Of a DNA stretch of 64,000 nucleotides, positions 8,034 through 15,802 are shown piece by piece. The stretch spans positions 62,001 to 126,000 of the forward strand of contig JANPPC010000045.1 of NCBI GenBank assembly GCA_031428275.1. Reading direction: 5' to 3'. Within the stretch, counting starts at the first letter, position 1. The number at the start of each line of letters is the position of its first letter. Under the pieces are notes generated by a model that did not search any database, was not told the DNA's origin, and saw nothing but the letters and a program-made list of their open reading frames with translations. This DNA comes from Pseudobdellovibrio sp031428275. Its GTDB lineage: Bacteria > Bdellovibrionota > Bdellovibrionia > Bdellovibrionales > Bdellovibrionaceae. A program made the position numbers and the translations under genes.

Positions 8034-9335
8034 TTACGGCTGAACTAACTCAACGCCGTAGCTGGTCGAAGTTGCTAAACCTAAGCCGGTTCCATTTGCA
8101 TGCATTTTTCCGTCTTCATCCATGTGCATATTTAAAGTTAATTTAACTGTCATTGCATTTGTGGTGCTGATTAAAGTTAATACACCTTTAGAAGCAATGT
8201 AGAATCCGCTACCGAACTCAACTTTTAAGTTTGTACCTAACATCGTTGCAACAAGATTACGATCAATGTAGCGAATAACTAAAGTGACTGGATATTTCTG
8301 ATTACCTTTTAAATTCAAACGACCTTTAAACAAAGCGGGCAATTCAGTACTTTTTGGTAAAATACCTTTGGGCGTCTGATTATATGCTTTTTCGTTACCG
8401 AAAATCTTTCTGCCCGTGAATTTGATATCGTTAACAACGCGAGAACTTCTGATAACGCCTTTGATCTGCAAAGTAACGGGATCGATCTCAAAGTTGAAAC
8501 CTGCATTTTGATTTTCGAAATTATCTTTTGAGTTTTCTAAGCTAGCGCCGTTAACCACTTCAGCTTTCATAAAATTAAAATCCGCAGTTGTAACGCCTTT
8601 TGAGGCGAAAGAAACTGAAATACCGTGAACGTCGTCAGTAATCATAATGGCAACTGTGGTGAAGTAGCTGCAAAGTGGGTCTTTAGATTTAACGCAAGAA
8701 GTTTTAATTTCGTAGATGCCTTCCATATAGGGGTTCACACGAACCATACGGTTAGATGCTAAAGCGACGATATCTGTTGCCGTTTGAATAACGTATTCAT
8801 CGTGCTTCAGCTGAGTCGAAATATCGCGGGCGTTACGAGCGAATTTGATGATTTCAGCTAGTTCGTTTGTGTCAGTCACTTTACCGTCAGTGATTTGTGT
8901 TTTCCAGTAAACCAGGGCGTTGAATGATGCCCCCACTGAATCGCCAATGAAGCTTTGGTAGTACTTAGTAAGCACAACACTATCGATCGGCGGTTGGGTT
9001 AATAAACGTTCGACCGCGCGATTCGTAATTTCACCAGCTTTAGTGTAAACCCACTCATCGGTATCAATTTCTTTCGACAAGGCATAGGCTTTTTGACCGA
9101 ACTCTAAAAGGTTAAGTAAAGAATCGTGATCGGTCACTTCTTTAGTGGTTTCAAAAAGATTGTTATAAAATGCGTAACGAGCGCCGGGGTCAAGTCGACG
9201 TAATTCATCAAGTTTTGTTTGAATGTCACAAATCGGAACCGCGCAAGATACGAGCGGCGTAATTTCTTGTGCAGGCAAGGTTAAGCCAACCAATAATAAA
9301 GACGCGAATAAAATAGAAAAGATTGTTTGTTTCAT
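8034..9335 (-). CDS. Secreted protein, paralog of the gene at 13382
   Basis: Unrecognised family. With the start at 9335 the 433-residue product has a signal peptide (MKQTIFSILFASLLLVGLTL...) and then a Cys pair 'VSCAVPICDIQTKLDELRR'. A longer open frame from 9371 adds 12 residues ahead of the signal peptide and is less likely. The N-terminal half is helical and repeats the layout of the protein at 13382. Shared elements include 'R.AFY.NL', 'LLEFG..AYALS.E.D.DE', 'AL.YW..Q' and 'R..PYMEGIYEIKTSC'. The C-terminal half looks beta-rich, with 'LVIRYIDRNLVATMLG' and 'GFYIASKGVLTLIS'. It is probably periplasmic or outer-surface. Its position beside glycosyltransferases suggests a link to the polysaccharide, but no catalytic motif is seen. 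Confidence 0.7.
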   Translation of the reverse strand: MKQTIFSILFASLLLVGLTLPAQEITPLVSCAVPICDIQTKLDELRRLDPGARYAFYNNLFETTKEVTDHDSLLNLLEFGQKAYALSKEIDTDEWVYTKAGEITNRAVERLLTQPPIDSVVLTKYYQSFIGDSVGASFNALVYWKTQITDGKVTDTNELAEIIKFARNARDISTQLKHDEYVIQTATDIVALASNRMVRVNPYMEGIYEIKTSCVKSKDPLCSYFTTVAIMITDDVHGISVSFASKGVTTADFNFMKAEVVNGASLENSKDNFENQNAGFNFEIDPVTLQIKGVIRSSRVVNDIKFTGRKIFGNEKAYNQTPKGILPKSTELPALFKGRLNLKGNQKYPVTLVIRYIDRNLVATMLGTNLKVEFGSGFYIASKGVLTLISTTNAMTVKLTLNMHMDEDGKMHANGTGLGLATSTSYGVELVQP

Positions 9336-9460
9336 GAACGCATACCTAGCAGATCTAATTTTAGAATACAAACTAAGCCCGCAGGTTATTTAATTTGCTT
9401 TGATAGTAGAGAATAATTTCCCAGCATAAATGTTCAAAAAACTAAACAAATATTGAAGTA

Positions 9461-10627
9461 TTATTGTTCGTAAATGCGCTCGTAGTTTTTAACCATCTTT
9501 TCGATTGAAAACTGTTGCCTTAGGTCATGGGTGTTCGCCCAAAAATCGCGGCGAAAGGATGTAAACTTTTCGGTAGAGCTTTGTAATTCGAGTAAAGCCT
9601 CTAGTTTAAGAGCTCCTTCAGCGGGCTGGCTTAAATCATAGAAGCTGGCCCAGTTGCGGTACATTTGGTGACCCTGAATATTTGAAAGTAGCGCCGGAGT
9701 GCCTGCACCGAGAGCTTCTAGTATGGCCATAGGCCAACCTTCGCTTTCAGACGAAGACATAAAAACATGCGAAAGTTGCATCCAGCGACTAGCTTGTAAT
9801 GTGGCTCCGATAATAAAAATTCGTTCGCTATCTGCAGAGCGCGAAACCGCTAGTCGCAGAGATGCTAAAAATTCAAAGTCCGGTGCTGGGCCAACAAAAA
9901 TAAGCTGGCTCGATTGGCGAACTTCTGGCCGAAGTGCATTCCAAACTCGAAGAGCTTGATCTTGGCCTTTACCCGAGTGTATTCGCCCTAGGTAAAGAAT
10001 CCAATTTTCTGCGGCGTCGACCTGAGTTATTCCTTCATCCGCTAATAAACTTTGGCGTTGATTTTTGATCTGCGCCAACTCGTCAAGCACACTTTTTGGA
10101 AATGCACTACCATTCGGAATAAGATCAGATTCACGATTTGAAATATGTAATGATAAGAATTCATTTTTAACTTGTTCTGAAACCACGGTTAATTCGTTGG
10201 CAAAGTAGGTAAATAACTTTTCGAATAAGCGATAGCGAGGGTATTTTGATAGGTGAATAAAACTGTGCTGTGTGTAGACAATTTTAAGTTTATTTAAAGT
10301 GAGTAATTTAACAAAAACGCCAATCATCAGCGCGCCCAAATGGTGCACATGAATAACTGAAACTTTTTGTTTACGGACTAATTGAAAAACTTTCACGACT
10401 AGCAAAAATGAAAAACCTGGGTTTTTCTGCACGCGCTGAAACGAGATTTTTTTACTGACGAAGAATGAATCGATCGGTTCGATGCCATTGTGGTCGTATA
10501 CGAAAACCAATGGCTGCCAAACTTGGTTTGAATTAAGCCCGTCGGTTAAATGGGCGACCATCCATTCGATCCCGCCCGGGGATAGATACTGCATAAGAAC
10601 AAGAACTTTCTTACTAATTTCCGACAT
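9461..10627 (-). CDS. Glycosyltransferase family 4 protein
   Basis: The 388-residue protein has a GT-B fold. The N-terminal acceptor domain contains 'LSPGGIEWMVAHLTDGL' (about 15-31) and 'VSVIHVHHLGALMIGVFVK' (near 90). The C-terminal nucleotide-sugar domain has 'ILYLGRIHSGKGQDQAL' (near 210) and the GT4 EX7E-like segment 'SESEGWPMAILEALGAGTP' (near 294). It would transfer a sugar from an activated donor onto the lipid-linked repeat unit in the cytoplasm. It stands alone on the minus strand, 125 bases from the secreted-protein gene at 8034 and divergent from the acetyltransferase gene. Sugar specificity cannot be read. Confidence 0.88.
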   Translation of the reverse strand: MSEISKKVLVLMQYLSPGGIEWMVAHLTDGLNSNQVWQPLVFVYDHNGIEPIDSFFVSKKISFQRVQKNPGFSFLLVVKVFQLVRKQKVSVIHVHHLGALMIGVFVKLLTLNKLKIVYTQHSFIHLSKYPRYRLFEKLFTYFANELTVVSEQVKNEFLSLHISNRESDLIPNGSAFPKSVLDELAQIKNQRQSLLADEGITQVDAAENWILYLGRIHSGKGQDQALRVWNALRPEVRQSSQLIFVGPAPDFEFLASLRLAVSRSADSERIFIIGATLQASRWMQLSHVFMSSSESEGWPMAILEALGAGTPALLSNIQGHQMYRNWASFYDLSQPAEGALKLEALLELQSSTEKFTSFRRDFWANTHDLRQQFSIEKMVKNYERIYEQ

Positions 10628-10661
10628 AATTTAAGCATATTGTGATAAGTTGCTCTTGTCT

Positions 10662-11366
10662 ATGAAGGCTCATTACTTTAACCAATTTTCAAAGCTTCTG
10701 ATGCGCCCGGCGCATATTTATTCGACGTTGCGCGGTCGTTTTTATTTTATACTAACGCACTTTCTTTTGAGACTACCTGGATTTAGAAATAGAAATATTT
10801 TTTTAGCCGAAAACGCACGAATTCAGGGTGTCACCGTTCTTATGGCCGAACATCCGAATGCAAAAATCAGTATCGGCCAAAACTCAGTCGTTTACGAAGA
10901 CGCAAAAATTGAAGCTTACGGCTTTGGGCAGATCGAGATTGGATCGCACTCTGTGATTGGTCGAGCACAGATTTTTTCACGTGCAAAAATTTCGATTGGT
11001 TCACACGTCGTCACCTCGTGGAATGTCTTCATTCAAGATTACGACCCTCATCCCGTTGCTGCAGAACTTCGAAAAAAACAACTTGAGCTTATCACGCGTC
11101 AGTTTTTACCCTCGTTTGGAAAGGCCTCTGATTCGCACGCGGCTGATTTAGAAATTTGGCGAAATGAACTTAAACAGTGGACTCCGCCATCAGAAAATAT
11201 ACTGATCGGCAATAACGTTTGGATTGGCGCCAACACTTCAATCCTAAAAGGTGCGAACATTGGTGATAACTGTGTAATAGCGGCGCATTCGGTTGTACTC
11301 AAAGGTTCTTATCCGGCGAATTCTGTTTTAGCTGGAGTTCCGGCGAAAGTTGTAAAAAGCCTTTAG
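10662..11366 (+). CDS. Hexapeptide-repeat (left-handed beta-helix) acetyltransferase
   Basis: Likely O-acetyltransferase of the LacA/NodL/WbbJ type. The repeats are visible as 'AKISIGQNSVVYEDAKIEAY', 'IEIGSHSVIGRAQIF', 'ISIGSHVVTSWNVFIQDYD' and, near the C-terminus, 'ILIGNNVWIGANTSILKG' with 'VLAGVPAKVV'. The His-containing 'DYDPHP' corresponds to the usual catalytic-His region. An insertion of about 45 residues separates the two halves of the helix, longer than in most relatives. ATG at 10662 is preferred over an in-frame TTG at 10650, whose 'gataag' would abut it without spacing. The 3' end overlaps the convergent GT2 gene by 4 bases. Confidence 0.85.
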   Translation: MKAHYFNQFSKLLMRPAHIYSTLRGRFYFILTHFLLRLPGFRNRNIFLAENARIQGVTVLMAEHPNAKISIGQNSVVYEDAKIEAYGFGQIEIGSHSVIGRAQIFSRAKISIGSHVVTSWNVFIQDYDPHPVAAELRKKQLELITRQFLPSFGKASDSHAADLEIWRNELKQWTPPSENILIGNNVWIGANTSILKGANIGDNCVIAAHSVVLKGSYPANSVLAGVPAKVVKSL

Positions 11367-12388
11367 TTCCAACTCGATTTTGAATCACTTTTCCATAAAA
11401 ATAAATCAATCGGAGCCATTAAGCTTGCGGTAAAAGCGTAAATTAACTTTTTGATCGTTTTAGGTTTATACAGAGAGCCTAGTGCTAAAAATCCTAAAAG
11501 GATCGTAAACAGCGTCATATCAAAGGCATGAATCGTTACAACCGCTGCAAAAAAAACGACGAAATACGCCCAAAAAACTTTCAGCAATCGACGCATTAGA
11601 ATAAAGAAAACTTTTTGTCGGGCAGGCGAAGAATAGGCTTCGTTAAAAAATAAGGGCACTAAGTTCTGAATCCACTGAATATTTCCACGCATCATTCGCT
11701 GTCGGCGCGCCCATTCGGATGATGCTTTAGCAAGACCTAAATCTTGTACGGCGCCTTTCAGTTCGAGGGGTGTTACCGAAAGGTAAATTATTTTATCAGG
11801 AGCTAAAAAACGCATCGTTAGTGGAAGTACAACATCATCGTTTAACCAGTTCAATTGTGGGAATTTTTCGTCTAAAAAAAGAAATGCATTTTTAACTGCG
11901 CTAGCCTTATAGAAAACACTGACCCCCGAAACGGCGACTAGGCCGCCCATATACAATTCAATTTTTTTAAATGCAGATTCAATATTCCAGTAGGTTTTTT
12001 CGATGATTCCTAAATTGCCCGGATTGTAGCTAATGGCCACGCCTAAAGAATTTTCATTCGTTAAGTAGCGCCAGATATTTTCACCGAATAATTCAGGGTG
12101 CCATGAGGCGCCGGCGTCCACAAATATTAAATAGTCAGCGGTACTAGCTAAACTTAATTTTTTTAAAGTGTCCCATTTACCAAGCGCGGGCCAATCGTAG
12201 ACCTGGTCTGCTAAGGGCTTTGCAAGCTCGGCCGTTCTATCCTGACAGCCATTGCATCCAACAATTAAATTAAACGAAAAAGAAAATTTTTTTGATGCGC
12301 GTTCTAAAGCCTGTTGCAGTGAGATCAAAGTTTCTTGAATAAAAAGTTCTTCGTTGCAGGCGGGTATCAATACGTCAATTTGGATCAT
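11363..12388 (-). CDS. Glycosyltransferase family 2 membrane protein
   Basis: The 341-residue protein has an N-terminal GT-A domain beginning 'IDVLIPACNEELFIQETLIS', then 'NLIVGCNGCQDRTAELA' and the acidic 'LIFVDAGASWHP' in the place of the DxD strand. A late 'RRQRMMRGNIQWIQN' matches the (R/Q)xxRW-like region. At least two C-terminal membrane segments follow ('VFWAYFVVFFAAVVTIHAF' and 'LFTILLGFLALGSLY'). Similar proteins extend or polymerise surface polysaccharides at the inner membrane. Its start overlaps the stop of the upstream GT2 gene by 4 bases (ATGA), so the pair is translationally coupled. Confidence 0.85.
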   Translation of the reverse strand: MIQIDVLIPACNEELFIQETLISLQQALERASKKFSFSFNLIVGCNGCQDRTAELAKPLADQVYDWPALGKWDTLKKLSLASTADYLIFVDAGASWHPELFGENIWRYLTNENSLGVAISYNPGNLGIIEKTYWNIESAFKKIELYMGGLVAVSGVSVFYKASAVKNAFLFLDEKFPQLNWLNDDVVLPLTMRFLAPDKIIYLSVTPLELKGAVQDLGLAKASSEWARRQRMMRGNIQWIQNLVPLFFNEAYSSPARQKVFFILMRRLLKVFWAYFVVFFAAVVTIHAFDMTLFTILLGFLALGSLYKPKTIKKLIYAFTASLMAPIDLFLWKSDSKSSWN

Positions 12389-13266
12389 ACGTGAATGACC
12401 GCTTTTAAAAAAAGTTTAAATGCTTTAAGCGCATCCCCGTAAAGCCCCAAAGCGATCATACTTTTCGTTAATTCCCAATAAAAGTTTTTTAAGTAAATTT
12501 GATCGTTTGAAGGTTGTCGCTTGGCCTCAATTTCTGTTCTTAATTCAGTCAAGGTTTTGTCGGGCCAAAGGTAAGATGCTTTTGCTAAATCATGAAATAC
12601 TCGCATTTGATCTCGGTGCGCTATGCTGTTTCCTGCTAAAGACAAGCGCACTCTAATGAGGGGCTCGGCGATGTTTGCTAATTTATGCAATTTAGATAAT
12701 CTTAACCATAGATCGTAATCTTCCGAATTTCTAAATTCATTGCGGTAACCGCCGACTTCAAGTAACGCGGGTTTACGAACCATCACTGAGGAATGGCAGA
12801 TCGGATTATCAAGTAGCAGCTGACTTTCAATTTCGGCAGATGTGACCGGAAGTCTGTATAATTTATCGTACGATTCATTTCGCCCCATAAAAGTGTACCA
12901 AGAGCCGACGACAGCCACGTTTTGATTTTGCTCTAAGAATTTTTTTTGCTTTTCTAGGCGAGTCGCGCGCATTTCATCATCAGAATCAAGGCGAGCTAAC
13001 AAATCGGTTTGCGCCAAGGCGATGGCTCGATTTAAGGTTTTCATAAGGCCTAAGTTGTGTTCGTTTTTAAATGCCCTAATGCGAGAATCTTCAGATGCAA
13101 GTTTTTGTAAAAGCGGCCACGAGCCATCCGACGAGCCATCTTCCACAGCAATCAGTTCAAATTGTCCGAATGTTTGCTTGAGTACCGAGCGAACGGCCTG
13201 TTCAAGCGTTTTTTCAGAATTATAAACGGGCATGATAACTGAAATAACCGGGTTTTGCTGCAACAT
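12385..13266 (-). CDS. Glycosyltransferase family 2 protein
   Basis: A soluble 293-residue GT-A enzyme. It opens with 'ISVIMPVYNSEKTLEQAVRS', followed by 'LIAVEDGSSDGSW', the metal-binding 'LLARLDSDDEM' (near residue 92), and 'RNSEDYDLWLRLSKL' near 180, which is the ED motif carrying the catalytic base. It is the first gene of a coupled minus-strand GT2 pair and diverges from the secreted-protein gene at 13382. It would add a sugar to the lipid-linked intermediate at the cytoplasmic face; donor and acceptor are not readable from sequence. Confidence 0.9.
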   Translation of the reverse strand: MLQQNPVISVIMPVYNSEKTLEQAVRSVLKQTFGQFELIAVEDGSSDGSWPLLQKLASEDSRIRAFKNEHNLGLMKTLNRAIALAQTDLLARLDSDDEMRATRLEKQKKFLEQNQNVAVVGSWYTFMGRNESYDKLYRLPVTSAEIESQLLLDNPICHSSVMVRKPALLEVGGYRNEFRNSEDYDLWLRLSKLHKLANIAEPLIRVRLSLAGNSIAHRDQMRVFHDLAKASYLWPDKTLTELRTEIEAKRQPSNDQIYLKNFYWELTKSMIALGLYGDALKAFKLFLKAVIHV

Positions 13267-13311
13267 AGAAATATCATCTTACCTAAAGGTCCTTACGTCA
13301 AATTAGTATGC

Positions 13312-13340
13312 TTGATTCGGTTGTCTTTTCCGTGCTAAAT
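13312..13340 (+). promoter_or_regulatory. Candidate sigma-70-type promoter for the gene at 13382
   Basis: TTGATT at 13312-13317, a 17-base spacer, and CTAAAT at 13335-13340. Each hexamer matches consensus at four of six positions. Transcription would start near 13347, downstream of an upstream in-frame ATG at 13343. This supports translation from 13382. Confidence 0.35.
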
Positions 13341-13381
13341 CCATGTATCACTCAATACACAAAGCACAGGAAATTTCAAAA

Positions 13382-14725
13382 ATGAAATCAAATTTACTTC
13401 GCTTAGCTTCCGCCGCACTTTTCATCACCTCTTTAATTTTTGTTTCAACATCGCAAGCGGCACCCATGTGCCAGGTACCGGTTTGCAATATTAGCGATAA
13501 AATAATTGAACTTCGCGCGAGCTCCCGCGAACAGCGGGCAAATTTTTACGCAAATCTGTCTGCAAAATACAAGGCCTCTCGTGATCAAACAACACTTTCT
13601 AACCTTATTGAATTCAGTGTTGAGGCTTACAAACTATCAGTGGAACTTGATAGCGATGAAGATTTTGTTCCTGAATTGGCAATGAATCTTTTGAACCGCT
13701 CGCTCGACTCGGCCATTTTGCAAGGTCCACTGGCTGGTTCAACATACGGCCGCTGGTATTCCCTGTTCGCGGGTGTTTCAGCGTCTTCGCACCGTTATCA
13801 AGCTTTGTTATACTGGGATGCTCAGCTTAAGCGCCAGATTTTGACTACGGCTGCTGAATTAAGAGAATTGATGACCTTCATGAAGTTCGCGGTGACGGCA
13901 TCCGAGACTTTACAAGATGAAGACTACGTTGCGAATTTTGCACGCAACATCGGTACTTCTGCGGGGCTTCAGCTTCTTCGTCTGGCTCCTTACATGGAAG
14001 GTGTTTACGATATCCAGGTTTCTTGTAAAGCAGTTGATGCCTCTGTATGCCCAAAAATGAATAAATTTTCATTGATCTTGGGTGATCAAGTGCGCGGTGT
14101 TCAAGCCGCGTTTATTAATTCAGAAATTGAAAATCCTATTTTTGAGTTTAACGAAGTTAAAATTATTGATGAAAAAAATATTTATGCCGAGACCGGCCCC
14201 CTAGATGTTCCGATTGCTCCGGGTTCAATGAACCTTGTTTTTGATAAAGCGAAGAATACTTTTTCAGGAGTTATTCGCACCCCACGTGCGCAAATTGAAG
14301 TGCAGTTGACCGGCCAGCTTATCGTTTCGCCCGATCAACTTTATCAGCTAGCAATGCCCACGCCATTAATTGCAATTGATGATATCGAAGGATATTACAC
14401 AGGTCGGGTAACGACCGCAGCTGTAAAAAACGCTGATCGCATTTTGCCAGAAAACTTCAATTTCAATTTGATAATGAATCGGTATTCAGAAAATTCTTTT
14501 AAGGCAACGATGCGCGAGAACATTTCGTTAAGCATCATGTATGATTTTCCCGCGGCTTATTACTTTAGAAGCTTAGGTGTTATCACGACGTATACGGCCG
14601 ATCGTTTTGGGTTATTAAAAATAACTTACGTCTACCGTTACGTAAATGATGTACCTAAATGGATCGGCTACGCGCAAAGTTTAAGAACAGGTCAATATTT
14701 TTATCTTGAATTGAATCCGAAGTAA
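13382..14725 (+). CDS. Secreted protein, paralog of the gene at 8034
   Basis: Unrecognised family. The 447-residue product starts with a signal peptide (MKSNLLRLASAALFITSLIF..., ending near SQAAP), followed by 'MCQVPVCNISDKIIELRAS'. That is the same C.VP.C.I..K..ELR block as in the gene at 8034. Further shared blocks are 'R.NFYANL', 'LSNLIEFSVEAYKLSVELD', 'QALLYWDAQL', 'EDYV..FA' and 'LAPYMEGVYDIQVSC'. The beta-rich C-terminal half is diverged. ATG 13382 is chosen over 13343 because it places the signal peptide at the N-terminus and has AGG at 13368-13370. It lies 6 bases upstream of the UDP-GlcNAc 4-epimerase gene and may be co-transcribed with it. Confidence 0.72.
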   Translation: MKSNLLRLASAALFITSLIFVSTSQAAPMCQVPVCNISDKIIELRASSREQRANFYANLSAKYKASRDQTTLSNLIEFSVEAYKLSVELDSDEDFVPELAMNLLNRSLDSAILQGPLAGSTYGRWYSLFAGVSASSHRYQALLYWDAQLKRQILTTAAELRELMTFMKFAVTASETLQDEDYVANFARNIGTSAGLQLLRLAPYMEGVYDIQVSCKAVDASVCPKMNKFSLILGDQVRGVQAAFINSEIENPIFEFNEVKIIDEKNIYAETGPLDVPIAPGSMNLVFDKAKNTFSGVIRTPRAQIEVQLTGQLIVSPDQLYQLAMPTPLIAIDDIEGYYTGRVTTAAVKNADRILPENFNFNLIMNRYSENSFKATMRENISLSIMYDFPAAYYFRSLGVITTYTADRFGLLKITYVYRYVNDVPKWIGYAQSLRTGQYFYLELNPK

Positions 14726-14731
14726 TTACCC

Positions 14732-15802
14732 ATGACTGAACAGATTAAAATAAATAGCAACGTCGCTTTTCTGCCCCCGCAGTTACAAGATGATCTTTTA
14801 ACACGATCAAGAAGTTGGCTTGTGACCGGCGGCGCTGGGTTTATCGGATCACATATAGTTGAGACTCTTTTACTGATGGGCCAAAAGGTACGAGTGCTAG
14901 ATAACTTTAGTTCAGGCAAACAGCTTCATTTAGAAAATCTTGAAGCTTCTCTTGGCGCAAGCGTCTGGAAGAATTTCGAACTGATTCGCGGTGATATTTG
15001 CGATTATGAAACCTGCTTGAAGGCGACTGAAAATATTCAATTTGTACTACACCATGCGGCGATGGGTTCCGTTCCAGCTTCGGTCGCTGATCCAGAAACC
15101 TGTCACCAGATTAACGCAGGCGGAACTCTTAATATGTTGCGCGCCAGTCTTTCGAACAATGTACAAAGATTTATGTACGCCTCATCAGCCGCGATCTACG
15201 GTGATGAGCCCAGTTTACCGAAGCACGAAAAAATGAATGCGTGCGTACTTTCGCCTTACGCGGCCAGTAAAATGGCAAATGAACTTTATGCGACCAGTTT
15301 TTTTAAAAGTTACGGTTTAAAATGCGTCGGCTTTCGTTACTTTAATGTATTTGGTTCTAGACAAGATCCGAAGGGGTCTTATGCGTCTGTGATACCAGCC
15401 TGGGTTCAAGCCTTAAAAAACCAAGCGCCCATTAAAATCTTTGGAGACGGTTTGCAGACGCGTGATTTCTGCCATGTCAGTCAAATCGTTCAAATGAATT
15501 TGCTAGCGGCAGTCAGTAAAGAAAATTCAATTTTTGGTGAAGTTTTTAACGTTGGCTTAGGTCAATCGACTTCGTTACACGAGTTGTTAAATTATATAAA
15601 AACGATCGTTTCTTCGGTGCGACCAGAACTTTCAGAGCAGCCTGAAGTTATCTATTCAGAAGTTCGTGCCGGTGATGTAAAGCATTCGAAAGCTTCAGTT
15701 GATAAAGCCGTCAGGCAGTTAGGATTTGCGCCCACGATGAGCGTAGAAGCCGGGCTTAAACAAACGGTAAATTGGTATTTAACAACGAAAGATTTTTCTT
15801 AA
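14732..15802 (+). CDS. UDP-N-acetylglucosamine 4-epimerase (WbpP/TviC type SDR)
   Basis: Extended short-chain dehydrogenase/reductase that likely converts UDP-GlcNAc (or its uronic acid) to the galacto form for polysaccharide synthesis. NAD-binding 'WLVTGGAGFIGSHIVETLL' is at about residues 29-47, 'VRVLDNFSSGK' near 55, and the catalytic 'YASSAAIYG' and 'SPYAASKMANE' (Y-x3-K) near 149-190. 'GDGLQTRDFCHV' is near 237 and 'FNVGLGQSTSL' near 270. The roughly 28-residue N-terminal extension before the Rossmann strand is typical of the WbpP/TviC subgroup rather than GalE. Its stop overlaps the start of the ABC transporter by one base (TAATG). Confidence 0.85.
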   Translation: MTEQIKINSNVAFLPPQLQDDLLTRSRSWLVTGGAGFIGSHIVETLLLMGQKVRVLDNFSSGKQLHLENLEASLGASVWKNFELIRGDICDYETCLKATENIQFVLHHAAMGSVPASVADPETCHQINAGGTLNMLRASLSNNVQRFMYASSAAIYGDEPSLPKHEKMNACVLSPYAASKMANELYATSFFKSYGLKCVGFRYFNVFGSRQDPKGSYASVIPAWVQALKNQAPIKIFGDGLQTRDFCHVSQIVQMNLLAAVSKENSIFGEVFNVGLGQSTSLHELLNYIKTIVSSVRPELSEQPEVIYSEVRAGDVKHSKASVDKAVRQLGFAPTMSVEAGLKQTVNWYLTTKDFS

